NCBI GenBank assembly: GCA_035267785.1
Contig: DATFLL010000124.1
Location: 1 to 47,108 of the forward strand
Direction of reading: 5' to 3'
DNA from: DATFLL01 sp035267785
GTDB taxonomy: Bacteria > Pseudomonadota > Gammaproteobacteria > DATFLL01
Length of the DNA: 47,108 nt
Part shown: in pieces, positions 16,590 through 25,471 of the stretch
Layout: every line of letters begins with the position of its first letter
How positions within the stretch are numbered: position 1 is the stretch's first letter
Translations under genes and position numbers: made by a program
Notes under the pieces: model-generated
The model's input: the letters and a program-made list of their open reading frames with translations, nothing else
Told to the model about the DNA's origin: nothing
Database searches by the model: none

Positions 16590-17483
16590 TTAACGCCGCA
16601 ACAGATAGTCGATCACGATGCCCGCGAAAATCAGCCCGCCGAGCCAGTTGTTGTTCAAAAAGGCGCGGAAGCAGTCTCCCGGTTCACGGTTGCGGATGAG
16701 GTACTGCTGATACAGCCCGAGCAGGACAGCGCCGCCGACGCCGACGTAGTAAGCAATCCCCATGCCGACCTGTGATCCGAGGAGAAAAAGTCCAAATAAC
16801 ATAATGAGTTGCAGCAAGCCGATAATGAAGCGGTCGGCATCGCCGAACAGGATCGCCGTAGATTTGACGCCAATGCGAATGTCGTCCTCGCGGTCGACCA
16901 TCGCATACATCGTGTCGTAGATGACCGCCCAGATAACCGCCAGGGCATAGACCAGCCAGGCGGTTTTGGGCAGGGTAGCGGTCTGGGCGGCGTAGGCCAT
17001 GGGTACGGCCCAGCCGAAAGCCAGGCCAAGGCCGACCTGGGGCAGGTAGGTATAGCGTTTGAGGAAGGGATAAATCGCGGCGAGGAGCACGCCGCCGAGG
17101 GAGAGCCAGACGGTCAGGCGGTTCATGGTCAGAACCAGCCCGAAGGCGATCAAACACAGCACGACGAACAGCGCCAGTGCCTCGCCCGCTCCAACATGCC
17201 CCGCGGCAAGCGGCCGGGCGCGCGTGCGCCGCACGTGCGGATCGAAGCGCCGGTCGGCAAAGTCGTTGATGACGCAGCCCGCCGAGCGCATCACGAACAC
17301 CCCGAGCACGAAGACCACGACCACCGAGACCCGCGGATGACCGTCACCGGCGATCCACAGGCCCCACAGCATGGGCCAAAGCAACAGGAATGCGCCGATG
17401 GGCCGGTCGAGCCGCGTCAGGCGGTAATAATGTCCGCCCCGCTCCTTCACCCACGCCCACAGCCTGTTCCAGTCGATCTTCAC
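16590..17483 (-). CDS. ubiA: 4-hydroxybenzoate octaprenyltransferase
   Basis: Integral membrane prenyltransferase that attaches the polyprenyl tail to 4-hydroxybenzoate in ubiquinone synthesis. 297 aa with GTG start at 17483 preceded by GCGAGG. The two Asp-rich motifs that bind Mg-prenyl diphosphate are intact: NDFADRRFD near 73-81 and YDTMYAMVDREDD near 190-202. RLDRPIGAFLLLWPMLWGL is the family opening. About eight helices are visible. It follows ubiC, which makes its substrate. Confidence 0.95.
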   Translation of the reverse strand: MKIDWNRLWAWVKERGGHYYRLTRLDRPIGAFLLLWPMLWGLWIAGDGHPRVSVVVVFVLGVFVMRSAGCVINDFADRRFDPHVRRTRARPLAAGHVGAGEALALFVVLCLIAFGLVLTMNRLTVWLSLGGVLLAAIYPFLKRYTYLPQVGLGLAFGWAVPMAYAAQTATLPKTAWLVYALAVIWAVIYDTMYAMVDREDDIRIGVKSTAILFGDADRFIIGLLQLIMLFGLFLLGSQVGMGIAYYVGVGGAVLLGLYQQYLIRNREPGDCFRAFLNNNWLGGLIFAGIVIDYLLRR

Positions 17484-17542
17484 GTGCCTCGCCCGTCCGC
17501 GCTACCGGGCGCATTGTAACAGGCCGGCTCGCCTGACGGCGA

Positions 17543-17650
17543 AGTTGGCAGCCGTCAGTTTGCAGTCATCAGTTGGCAGTTGGCAGCAAGCGAAAAGCAA
17601 AGGCGATCGCTCTTCACTGCCAACTGCCAACTGATGACTGCCAACTCAGT
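17543..17650. repeat. Intergenic element with 25-bp perfect inverted repeat (TTGGCAG type)
   Basis: Between ubiA and ubiC the arms at 17562-17586 and 17617-17641 are perfect 25-bp inverted repeats built from TTGGCAG and GTCATCAG units, with a 30-nt loop. Further TTGGCAG copies flank each arm. It would fold into a long hairpin in RNA of the ubiC-ubiA transcript, and may be a mobile non-autonomous repeat. Confidence 0.75.
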
Positions 17651-17659
17651 TGTCTTACG

Positions 17660-17688
17660 CCTCACGCCTAACACCTCACCCCTCACGG
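17660..17688 (-). repeat. GTGAGGN heptad repeat at the ubiC 3' end
   Basis: Plus-strand units CCTCACG, CCTAACA, CCTCACC, CCTCACG. On the coding strand they supply the last residues (Arg-Glu-Gly) and the TGA stop of ubiC. They match the heptad array at the end of bioB. Confidence 0.65.
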
Positions 17689-18263
17689 TCCAATCCCATC
17701 TCCGGCAAGAACACCTCGCAGACGAGTATGGGCTTGCGCTGCAGGTAGAACACCGAGCGCCGTCCCCAAACGGGGCCGCGCTCGTCGCCCGGCGGTTTGG
17801 CGCCGTGCCGCGTCGCCGGCTCGAACATGAGCTGACCGGGCTCGATGCGCGAGACCTCGACCTCGTCGCGCTCGAGCCCCGGATCGGCGAACAACACCGC
17901 TCCCAACGGGCGACTGCCCAACCGCGCGAGGTGGCGGCGCGGGCCGCGCAGCGTGCGCCGCGGGATCACGGTGCGCGCATACACCCAGGGGCGCTCGTCG
18001 CACAGCAGATAGACCTCGCGAATGAGCGCCCGCTCGGCCTGGCGAAGGCGCAGGCGGCGCACCTCGTTGAGCATGGGTCGGCGCCAGTCCTGGCGAATGA
18101 CCTCGACGCGAAAGTCACCGCCGCAGCGGCCTTGCACCCGCCGGGTCAGGGAGCCTGGGTCGAACAGCCAGTCGGCCAGCGCCTCGGGCACCGCGCCGCG
18201 CGGCAGTTGGCGGCGAACCCGCCAAACGGGTTCGAAACAATATTTGCACAAACGGCCCTTCAT
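17676..18263 (-). CDS. ubiC: Chorismate lyase
   Basis: Removes pyruvate from chorismate to give 4-hydroxybenzoate, the first committed ubiquinone step, in the cytoplasm. The 195-aa protein starts at ATG 18263 (CGAGG upstream) as MKGRLCKYCFEPVWRVRRQ. Typical segments are WLFDPGSLTRRVQ, FRVEVIRQDWRRP, REVYLLCDERPWVYARTVIP and YLQRKPILVCEVFLP near the end. It is a bit longer than the E. coli enzyme. A longer frame upstream overlaps recG and is not real. Its 3' end lies inside a heptad repeat. Confidence 0.93.
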   Translation of the reverse strand: MKGRLCKYCFEPVWRVRRQLPRGAVPEALADWLFDPGSLTRRVQGRCGGDFRVEVIRQDWRRPMLNEVRRLRLRQAERALIREVYLLCDERPWVYARTVIPRRTLRGPRRHLARLGSRPLGAVLFADPGLERDEVEVSRIEPGQLMFEPATRHGAKPPGDERGPVWGRRSVFYLQRKPILVCEVFLPEMGLDREG

Positions 18264-18303
18264 GCGATTACCTCGTGAACAACTCGACGGGCGGTGCCGG
18301 GAT

Positions 18304-20391
18304 TCAGACGTCGCCGAAGCGGGTCGCCTCACCCACCCAGCGGCGGATGAGCGCATCGACGGCAGCGGGGTCACGGCGCAGGAGCGTATCGGACAGGGGA
18401 AACACCTTGGGCAGGAGGTCCTGGTCACGCTGCAGGTCGGCGATGCGCAGCGCAAGCACGCCGGTCTGGCGCGTGCCGAGCACCTCGCCGGGGCCGCGCA
18501 GCTCCAGGTCGCGCCGCGCGATCTCGAAACCGTCGTTCGTCTCTCGCAGCGCAGCCAGGCGCGAGCGCCCCGCCTCCGACAGGGGCCCATGATACATGAG
18601 GACGCAGGCGCTCGCCCGGCTGCCGCGCCCGACCCGCCCGCGCAGCTGGTGGAGCTGGGCCAGGCCGAGGCGTTCGGCGTTTTCGATGATCATCAGGGAC
18701 GCGTTCGGCACGTCCACACCGACTTCGATGACGGTCGTGGCAACGAGCAGATCCAACTCCCCGGCCTTGAAGGCGGCCATGACCTGCGCCTTGGGCTCGG
18801 CCTTCAGCCGACCGTGCACGAGCCCCACCCGCAGCTCGGGCAGGGCCTCGGCCAGCAGCTGCGCCGTGTCCTCGGCGGCCTGGCACTGCAAGGCCTCGGA
18901 CTCTTCGATGAGGGTGCAGACCCAGTAGGCCTGGCGGCCCTCGCGGCAGGCCAGGCGCACCCGCTCGACCACGTCGGCACGGCGCGTGTCGGGCAGCACC
19001 ACCGTCTCCACCGGCGTGCGCCCCGGCGGCAGCTCGTCGATGACCGAGCAGTCCAGGTCCGCATAGGCGGTCATCGCCAGGGTCCGGGGAATGGGTGTGG
19101 CGGTCATGATGAGCTGGTGGGGCTTGCGCCCGTCCCGCGCGCCCTTCTCGCGCAGGGCCAGGCGCTGGTGCACACCGAAGCGGTGCTGCTCGTCGACAAT
19201 GACCAGGGCCAGATCGTCGAAGGCAATGTCCTCCTGGAACAGCGCATGGGTGCCCACCACGACCCGTATCTCTCCGGAGGCGAGCGCCTCGCGCACAGAG
19301 GTACGGGCCCGCACGCGCAGCTTGCCCGACAGCCAGGCCACCGACACGCCGAGTGGCTCCAGCCAGGCCGCAAAATTCTGGAAGTGCTGCTCGGCGAGCA
19401 GCTCGGTCGGCGCCATGACCGCGCATTGGTAACCGGCCTCGACAGCGGCGAGGGCCGCCAGCGCCGCGACGACCGTCTTGCCCGAACCGACGTCGCCCTG
19501 GACCAGCCGCTGCATCGGATGGGTCTGCGCCAGATCGGCCAGGACCTCCTCGCTCACGCGCCGCTGCGCCCCGGTGAGGGAAAAGGCCAGCCCTTCGAGA
19601 AACCGTTCGGCGAGCCGGCCGGGCGCCTGCACCGGCGGGGCGGCCTGACTTTCGACCTGGGCCCGCAGACGGCGCAGGCTGAGGTGATGGGCGAGCAGCT
19701 CCTCGAAGACGAGGCGCCGCTGCGCGGGGTGCTGTCCGCTCGCCAGCAGCTCGGTGTCGGCATCGGGCGGCGGGCGGTGGACGTAGCGCAGCGAATCGGC
19801 CAGGGTGGGCAGCCCCAGGCGCTCGAGCTCGGCGGCGCCAATCCACTCGTTCAGCGCCGCCGGGTCGGCCGCCAGGCGCTCGAGCGCCTGCTCGGTCAAG
19901 GACCGCAGGGTTAGTTGGTGCACACCTTCGGTCACCGGGTAGACGGGGGTCAGGTGCTCCTCCACCGTACCGACAAGCTCGGGATCGATGGCGCGGTATT
20001 CGGGGTGGATCATCTCCAGGGTCGCCGCGCCGCGGCGGACCTCACCGTAGCAGCGCAGAGTCACCCCGCGCGCCAGTCCCGCCTGCTGCGCCGCGCTGAA
20101 ATGGAAAAAGCGCAGGGTCAGGCTGCCGGTGCCGTCGCTCAGGCGCGACAGGAGCATTCGGCGTTTGGCGTACTTGACCTCGGTCAGCTCCACGCGTCCC
20201 TGGACAACGGCCTCCATGCCCGGGCGCAGGCTGCCGATCGGAACGACGCGCGTGCGGTCCTGGTAGCGCAGCGGCAGGTGGAACAACACATCGGCCACGC
20301 TGTGTATGTCCAGCCGCTCCAGGCGCGCGGCCAGGCGCGAGCCCACACCCTTGAGCGTGGTGACGGGACGGGTTTCCAGTGGAGTACTCAT
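18304..20391 (-). CDS. recG: ATP-dependent DNA helicase RecG
   Basis: Remodels stalled replication forks and Holliday junctions. 695 aa, normal for RecG. The N-terminal wedge/OB domain (RLSDGTGSLTLRFFHF, about 83-98) is followed by the SF2 helicase core with Walker A GDVGSGKT at 299-306, DEQH box at 400-403 followed by RFG, TATPIPRTLAMT, and the C-terminal ENAERLGLAQLHQLRGRVGRG motif VI region. The ATG at 20391 has no strong ribosome site, but any upstream extension is unlike RecG. It sits in the familiar spoT-ridA-recG order. Confidence 0.96.
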   Translation of the reverse strand: MSTPLETRPVTTLKGVGSRLAARLERLDIHSVADVLFHLPLRYQDRTRVVPIGSLRPGMEAVVQGRVELTEVKYAKRRMLLSRLSDGTGSLTLRFFHFSAAQQAGLARGVTLRCYGEVRRGAATLEMIHPEYRAIDPELVGTVEEHLTPVYPVTEGVHQLTLRSLTEQALERLAADPAALNEWIGAAELERLGLPTLADSLRYVHRPPPDADTELLASGQHPAQRRLVFEELLAHHLSLRRLRAQVESQAAPPVQAPGRLAERFLEGLAFSLTGAQRRVSEEVLADLAQTHPMQRLVQGDVGSGKTVVAALAALAAVEAGYQCAVMAPTELLAEQHFQNFAAWLEPLGVSVAWLSGKLRVRARTSVREALASGEIRVVVGTHALFQEDIAFDDLALVIVDEQHRFGVHQRLALREKGARDGRKPHQLIMTATPIPRTLAMTAYADLDCSVIDELPPGRTPVETVVLPDTRRADVVERVRLACREGRQAYWVCTLIEESEALQCQAAEDTAQLLAEALPELRVGLVHGRLKAEPKAQVMAAFKAGELDLLVATTVIEVGVDVPNASLMIIENAERLGLAQLHQLRGRVGRGSRASACVLMYHGPLSEAGRSRLAALRETNDGFEIARRDLELRGPGEVLGTRQTGVLALRIADLQRDQDLLPKVFPLSDTLLRRDPAAVDALIRRWVGEATRFGDV

Positions 20392-20528
20392 CGCGCGGTG
20401 CTCGAGGCCTCGGAGGCGCGGCCGGTGTGGCTTGGGGCGGGACCGCTCCCGGCGTGGGAGTCGGGGGCCGCGCGCGGCCATGCCCGATGCGTTGCCGGGC
20501 CTGCACCTGTCGGGGTGCCCGGCGAGGA

Positions 20529-20915
20529 TTAGGCGCCGAGCACCAGTACCGCGTCCATCTCGACGGCCGCGCCCTTGGGCAGGGCAGCGACGCCGAGCGC
20601 GGCCCGCGCCGGATAGGGCTCGCTGAAATACTCGGCCATCGCCTCGTTGACCTGGGGGAAATTGCTCAAATCGGTGAGATAGATATTGAGCTTTATCACG
20701 TCCTTGAGGTCGCCGCCCGCCGCCTGCGCCACGGCCCGCAGGTTGTCGAACACGCGTCGGATATGCACGCCAATGTCGCCCTCGACCAGCTCCATGGTCT
20801 GCGGGACCAGCGGGATCTGACCGGACAGGTATACCGTGTCGCCCACCTTGACCGCTTGCGAATAGGTGCCGATGGCCTGGGGGGCCTGGTCGGTCTGGAT
20901 GATCTCGCGCGCCAT
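20529..20915 (-). CDS. ridA: RidA family 2-iminobutanoate/2-iminopropanoate deaminase
   Basis: Hydrolyses reactive enamine/imine intermediates released by PLP enzymes; cytoplasmic homotrimer. 128 aa, started at ATG 20915 with a perfect AAGGAGG site 7 nt upstream; a 20-residue upstream extension in the same frame is therefore excluded. The signature APQAIGTYSQAVKVGDTVYLSGQ and the catalytic Arg region ARAALGVAALPKGAAVEMDA are both present. The location between spoT and recG is common in gammaproteobacteria. Confidence 0.95.
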   Translation of the reverse strand: MAREIIQTDQAPQAIGTYSQAVKVGDTVYLSGQIPLVPQTMELVEGDIGVHIRRVFDNLRAVAQAAGGDLKDVIKLNIYLTDLSNFPQVNEAMAEYFSEPYPARAALGVAALPKGAAVEMDAVLVLGA

Positions 20916-21006
20916 TGTTCCTCCTTTTGCGTGTAATTCGTCGAGTGTGGGGCCGCGCCGGCCAAGATCCAGCACCGCGTTGCCCGTGGGCTCAACCCCC
21001 GTGGGC

Positions 21007-23187
21007 TCAACCCTTGGTGCGGTTGATTCTCACCACCATTTCCAGCGAACGCAAATGGCGCATGATGCGCGCCAGGTGCTGGCGATTGTGAACCGTCACG
21101 GTGAAGGTGAGAGTCGTATACATGCCGTCGCGCTCTTCCATGGTGACGTTCTCGATATTGGCGTCCATCTCGGCGATGGCGGCGGCGACGGTGGCGAGCA
21201 CCCCGCGCTGATTGACCACCACCATGCGAACCTCGACCGGGAACTCGCCCTCCATCTGGCTCTCCCACTGCACGTCGATCCATTTTTCCGGCTTGGCACG
21301 GTAATCGGCGACGTTCTTGCAGTTCTGGGTATGGATGACGATGCCGCGCCCGGCGGTGACGAAACCGAGGATGGGATCGCCGGGAATCGGCCGGCAGCAC
21401 TTGGCGAAGGTGACGACGGTACCCTCGGTCCCCTTGATGGCGAGCGGGCGTTGATCGCCGGACGGCTCGGCCGTGGCCACCGGCTCGCCCGCCGCCCCGG
21501 CGGGCCCGCCGGCCGTCTCCTCGCCGGTCAGGGTCAGCGCTCGGGCCACCACCAGCGGTATGCGATTCCCCAGGCCAACCTCTTCGAGCAGCCCGTCGAG
21601 CTCCTTGAAGCCATATTCGGCCATGACCCGTTCCACCGAGGCGGGCGGCAGGGCGTCGAACGAGCTCCCCCAGGAGGCCAGGACCTTATCGAGCATGCGC
21701 CGGCCCAGGGCGACGGCCTCGTCGTGCTTGAGGTTCTTGAGAAAGGCGCGGATGTTGGAGCGCGCCTTGGCGGTGAGCACGAAGTTCAACCAGGCGGGGT
21801 TGGGCCGTGCGCCCGGGGCCGTGATGATCTCCACGGTCTGACCGTTGCGCAGCTCGGTGCGAAGCGGCATCAGGCGCCGGTCGATCTTCACCGCCACGCA
21901 GGAGCGGCCGACGTCGGTGTGCACGGCGTACGCGAAGTCCACCGCGGTGGCGCCGCGGGGCAGGGCCATGATGTCGCCCTTGGGGGTGAAGACGTACACC
22001 TCGTCGGGGAAGAGGTCGATCTTGACGTTTTCCAGAAACTCCAGCGAGTTGCCGGCGTTCTGCTGCATCTCCAACAGCCCGCGCAGCCATTCACGGGCCC
22101 GCACCTGCGCGCTGTTGCCGCCGGCGGCGCCGCTCTTATACAGCCAGTGCGCCGCGATACCGGCCTCGGCCACCTTATCCATGTCTTCGGTGCGGATCTG
22201 GACCTCGATGGGCACGCCGTAAGGGGCGAACAGCACCGTATGCAGTGACTGATAGCCGTTGGCCTTGGGGATGGCGATGTAGTCCTTGAAGCGGCCCGGC
22301 ACCGGCTTGTACAGATTGTGGACCGCGCCGAGCACGCGATAGCAGGTATCGACCGAGTCGACGATGATGCGAAAGGCGTAGATGTCCATGACATCCGAGA
22401 AGGACACGCCCTTGACGTGCATCTTCTTGTAGATGCTGTACAGGTGCTTCTCGCGCCCGACCACGTGCCCGATCAGCCCCTCCTGGCGCAGGCGCTCCTC
22501 GAGGGCATCCTGGATGCGGTGGACGATCTCCTTGCGATTGCCGCGCGCCTTGCGAATGGCCTCGGCGATCACGCGGTAGCGCGTCGGGTACATCGCGGCA
22601 AAGCCCAGGTCCTCGAGCTCCAGGCGCATGCTGTTCATACCCAGGCGATTGGCGATCGGCGCGTAGATCTCCAGGGTCTCGCGCGCGATGCGCCGGCGCT
22701 TGTCGGCGGGCATGATGCCCAGGGTACGCATGTTGTGCAGCCGGTCGGCGAGCTTGACCAGAATGACGCGGATGTCACGCACCATGGCCAGCAGCATCTT
22801 GCGGAAATTCTCCGCCTGGGCCTCGGCGCGGGATTCGAACTCGATGTGCGTGAGCTTGCTCACCCCGTCGACCAGCTCGGCGATGTCCTCGCCGAACTCC
22901 GTGGAGATATGCTCCTTGGCGGTCGGGGTGTCCTCGATGACGTCGTGCAGGATGGCCGCCACGATGCTCTGGTGGTCCATGTGCATCTCGGCCAGGATCC
23001 TGGCGACTTCCAGGGGATGATAGATGTAGGGCTCGCCCGTCATCCGGTGCTGGCCCTCGTGAGCCTCGGCACCGAAAAGGTACGCCCGATAGACTTCAGC
23101 GACCTGAGCCGGCTCGAGGTAGGTCTCGAGCAGTGCGCACAGGTCGCTGATGAGAAAGGGTGCGGTACCCCCCGCAGGGGCCTCCAT
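21007..23187 (-). CDS. spoT: Bifunctional (p)ppGpp synthetase/hydrolase SpoT
   Basis: Makes and degrades the stringent-response alarmone. 726 aa from ATG 23187. The hydrolase HD domain keeps HDVIEDT (81-87), so hydrolysis should be intact. The synthetase domain has RFKDYIAIPKANGYQSLHT with the RxKD motif of bifunctional enzymes and EVQIRTEDMD. A TGS domain (VYVFTPKGDIMALPRGATAV) follows, then the CCRPIPGDPILGF region and a C-terminal ACT domain with GVLATVAAAIAEMDANIENV. It begins 16 nt downstream of rpoZ, as in many relatives. Confidence 0.96.
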   Translation of the reverse strand: MEAPAGGTAPFLISDLCALLETYLEPAQVAEVYRAYLFGAEAHEGQHRMTGEPYIYHPLEVARILAEMHMDHQSIVAAILHDVIEDTPTAKEHISTEFGEDIAELVDGVSKLTHIEFESRAEAQAENFRKMLLAMVRDIRVILVKLADRLHNMRTLGIMPADKRRRIARETLEIYAPIANRLGMNSMRLELEDLGFAAMYPTRYRVIAEAIRKARGNRKEIVHRIQDALEERLRQEGLIGHVVGREKHLYSIYKKMHVKGVSFSDVMDIYAFRIIVDSVDTCYRVLGAVHNLYKPVPGRFKDYIAIPKANGYQSLHTVLFAPYGVPIEVQIRTEDMDKVAEAGIAAHWLYKSGAAGGNSAQVRAREWLRGLLEMQQNAGNSLEFLENVKIDLFPDEVYVFTPKGDIMALPRGATAVDFAYAVHTDVGRSCVAVKIDRRLMPLRTELRNGQTVEIITAPGARPNPAWLNFVLTAKARSNIRAFLKNLKHDEAVALGRRMLDKVLASWGSSFDALPPASVERVMAEYGFKELDGLLEEVGLGNRIPLVVARALTLTGEETAGGPAGAAGEPVATAEPSGDQRPLAIKGTEGTVVTFAKCCRPIPGDPILGFVTAGRGIVIHTQNCKNVADYRAKPEKWIDVQWESQMEGEFPVEVRMVVVNQRGVLATVAAAIAEMDANIENVTMEERDGMYTTLTFTVTVHNRQHLARIMRHLRSLEMVVRINRTKG

Positions 23188-23203
23188 CAATGGACGGGAG
23201 ATC

Positions 23204-23464
23204 TTAGATCTCCTCCCTCACTTCTTCGTCACTGGTCAGGGACGCCTCGGCGTGCTCCTGGGCGGAGATCTCATCGAGGATGGCCGGGGTGACGAGCTCC
23301 TCGGCGATCTCGCGCAGCGCCACCACGGTAGGCTTATCGTTCTCCCAATCCAGCAAGGGCTCCTTGCCGCCCTCGATTTGGCGGGCACGCTTGGTCGCCA
23401 CCAGCACCAGGTGGAATCGGTTGTCCACATTCTCAAGACAGTCTTCGACGGTAACGCGCGCCAT
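23204..23464 (-). CDS. rpoZ: RNA polymerase omega subunit
   Basis: Small RNA polymerase subunit that assists beta' folding and forms part of a ppGpp site. 86 aa from ATG 23464 (GGAG 8 nt upstream): MARVTVEDCLENVDNRFHLV is the diagnostic opening, followed by ATKRARQIEGG and the KPTVVALREIAE helix. The C-terminal tail is acidic (SDEEVREEI). It is just upstream of spoT, so alarmone metabolism and one of its targets are co-expressed. Confidence 0.96.
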   Translation of the reverse strand: MARVTVEDCLENVDNRFHLVLVATKRARQIEGGKEPLLDWENDKPTVVALREIAEELVTPAILDEISAQEHAEASLTSDEEVREEI

Positions 23465-23638
23465 GCTAAATGCTCCAAAGTTGTGCGGGCAGCCCCGCAG
23501 ATGGTCTCTCTTGTCGCCCGCCCATGACTCGGACTGTGTCCCGGCGCGGCAACGAGCCGGCCCCGGCAACCATCCTGCAAAGGGGGGGACAGTAAATTCT
23601 ACTCGATGCTCCCCCGGGGCGCCACCGCGGCCCGGCGC

Positions 23639-24298
23639 CTAAGCCAGCAGATCCGCCAACAGCCCCGCCAGGCGCGGGATCTGGGCCTCGCGGCGCAGCC
23701 GCCGGGCGATGAACACGGCCCGCAGCTCGGCCAGGGCCTGGTCGAAGTCGTCGTTGACGACCAGATAGTCGAATTCGCCGTGGTGGGCCATCTCGGCCTG
23801 GGCCTCGCCCAGGCGCCGGGCGATGACCTCCTCGCTGTCCTGGCCCCGTCCCCGCAACCGGGACTGGAGCTCGGCCCGCGACGGCGGGAGGATGAACACG
23901 CTCACGGCCTCGGGCATGACCCGGCGGATCTGGGCCGCGCCCTGCCAGTCGATTTCGAGAATGACGTCCACCCCCTGCGCCATCAACGCCTCGACACCGG
24001 CGCGCGAGGTCCCGTAGCAATTGCCGAAGACCTCGGCGTGTTCCAGAAAGCCGCCCTCGGCCGCCATGGCCTGGAAGGTCTCCCGGTCCACGAAGTGATA
24101 GTGCACCCCGTCCTGCTCGCCCGGACGCGGCGCCCGCGTGGTGTGCGAGACCGAAACGCGAACGTCCTCGGTCGATTCGACCAGGGCCTTGACCAGGCTG
24201 GTCTTGCCGGCGCCCGAAGGCGCGGAGACGATGTACAGGGAGCCCTGCGCCGTGGCGAAGCCAGACGGCGCGTCCGGGGAGGAGGTGGATGGGGCCAC
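23639..24298 (-). CDS. gmk: Guanylate kinase
   Basis: Phosphorylates GMP to GDP. 219 aa, GTG start at 24298 with AAGGA 8 nt upstream. The P-loop SAPSGAGKTSL is near residues 25-35, and SHTTRAPRPGEQDGVHYHFV is the GMP-binding signature. VILEIDWQGAAQIR and the FILPPS motif also match. A 17-residue Ser/Pro-rich N-terminal extension precedes the core. The neighbours yicC and rpoZ are the usual ones. Confidence 0.95.
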   Translation of the reverse strand: MAPSTSSPDAPSGFATAQGSLYIVSAPSGAGKTSLVKALVESTEDVRVSVSHTTRAPRPGEQDGVHYHFVDRETFQAMAAEGGFLEHAEVFGNCYGTSRAGVEALMAQGVDVILEIDWQGAAQIRRVMPEAVSVFILPPSRAELQSRLRGRGQDSEEVIARRLGEAQAEMAHHGEFDYLVVNDDFDQALAELRAVFIARRLRREAQIPRLAGLLADLLA

Positions 24299-24334
24299 GG
24301 GGCGATTCCTTAAATATCGGGTATTGGTTGAAGA

Positions 24335-25213
24335 CTATTCGATGTTCTGGACCTGTTCGCGCATCTGCTCGATCAACACCTTGAGGTCGACCGAGGCGCG
24401 CGTGGTCTCCGCATCGGCGGACTTGGAGCCCAGGGTGTTCGCCTCTCGGTTGAGCTCCTGCATGAGAAAATCGAGGCGCCGGCCCACCGGCTGCTCCTCG
24501 CCGAGCACGCGGCGTACCTCCTCGAGGTGGGTCTCGAGGCGGTCGAGCTCCTCGTCGACGTCCATGCGCTGGGCCAGATAGACCATCTCCTGTTCCAGGC
24601 GGCCGCTGTCGGGCTCGGTCCCGATCTCGGAGCCGATCTCGGACAGGCGCGCCAGCAGGCGCTCGCGAAGACGCTGCTGGATGGTCGGCAGCGCCTGGCG
24701 TACCCGCGCCGCCACCTCGGCCACGGCATCGCAGCGCTGTTCGATGAGGGACTTGAGCTTGTCGCCTTCGCGCTCGCGCGTGGCGACCAGGTCTTCGAGC
24801 GCCGAATCGAGCAGTGCGATGACCGCCCCGGCCAGTTTTTCCAGATCGGGCGCGGGCGTTTGCAGCACGCCCGGCCATCTGAGCACGTCCATGGAGCTCA
24901 CCGGCGCCGGATTGTACAGCATGCTGTCCACCTCGCGGCTGGCGTGGGCCAGCCCCTGGGCGAATTCCTTATTGACCACCACCTCCCCGGCCTGGAGCTG
25001 TGGCGCCTCGTAGCGCATGTTGCAGTCGACCTTGCCCCGGCCCAGGCGCTCGCCAATGCGCTCGCGCAGCCGCGGCTCGAGGGCGCGCAGCTCCTCGGGC
25101 AGGCGCAGCGTGGTCTCGAGATAACGGTGATTGACGGAGCGCAGCTCCAGGGTCAGGTGGCCCCAACTGCCGTCGTCCTCCTTGCGTGTGAAGGCGGTCA
25201 TGCTGCGTATCAT
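24335..25213 (-). CDS. yicC: YicC family endoribonuclease/RNase adaptor
   Basis: A 292-aa member of the YicC/YloC family, reported to act in RNA turnover. The start MIRSMTAFTRKEDDG and the LELRSVNHRYLETTLRLPEELRALE segment are diagnostic; the C-terminal half ends with FLMQELNREANTLGSKS and the final helix region LKVLIEQMREQVQNIE, both strongly conserved. It is first in the minus-strand block leading to gmk. Full length with no visible defects. Confidence 0.93.
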   Translation of the reverse strand: MIRSMTAFTRKEDDGSWGHLTLELRSVNHRYLETTLRLPEELRALEPRLRERIGERLGRGKVDCNMRYEAPQLQAGEVVVNKEFAQGLAHASREVDSMLYNPAPVSSMDVLRWPGVLQTPAPDLEKLAGAVIALLDSALEDLVATREREGDKLKSLIEQRCDAVAEVAARVRQALPTIQQRLRERLLARLSEIGSEIGTEPDSGRLEQEMVYLAQRMDVDEELDRLETHLEEVRRVLGEEQPVGRRLDFLMQELNREANTLGSKSADAETTRASVDLKVLIEQMREQVQNIE

Positions 25214-25471
25214 CGGCGGTGCCCCTGTCGTTGATTCGGCCGAAATGGTCCGGTGGTCGCTTCGATATAGACGCCCATACTACCCCGTCCGCACCGCTGC
25301 ACTAAACCCCGAAGCGGGCCGGGCCGATAGAATCCAGGGGGCCGCGCACCGCCGAAAGGCCAGGCACGCTACGAGATCGCCGCGGCCTTGTGCTAACCTG
25401 GACCGACTTAGAATTACAACAAACGCGCAAATGGGATCTGCTGCCGGTACGGGCGCCTATTGAACCAAACG

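Noticed and set aside
18022..19914. 630-codon plus-strand frame opposite recG
   Set aside because: Shadow of recG, low-complexity Gln/Arg/Gly composition.
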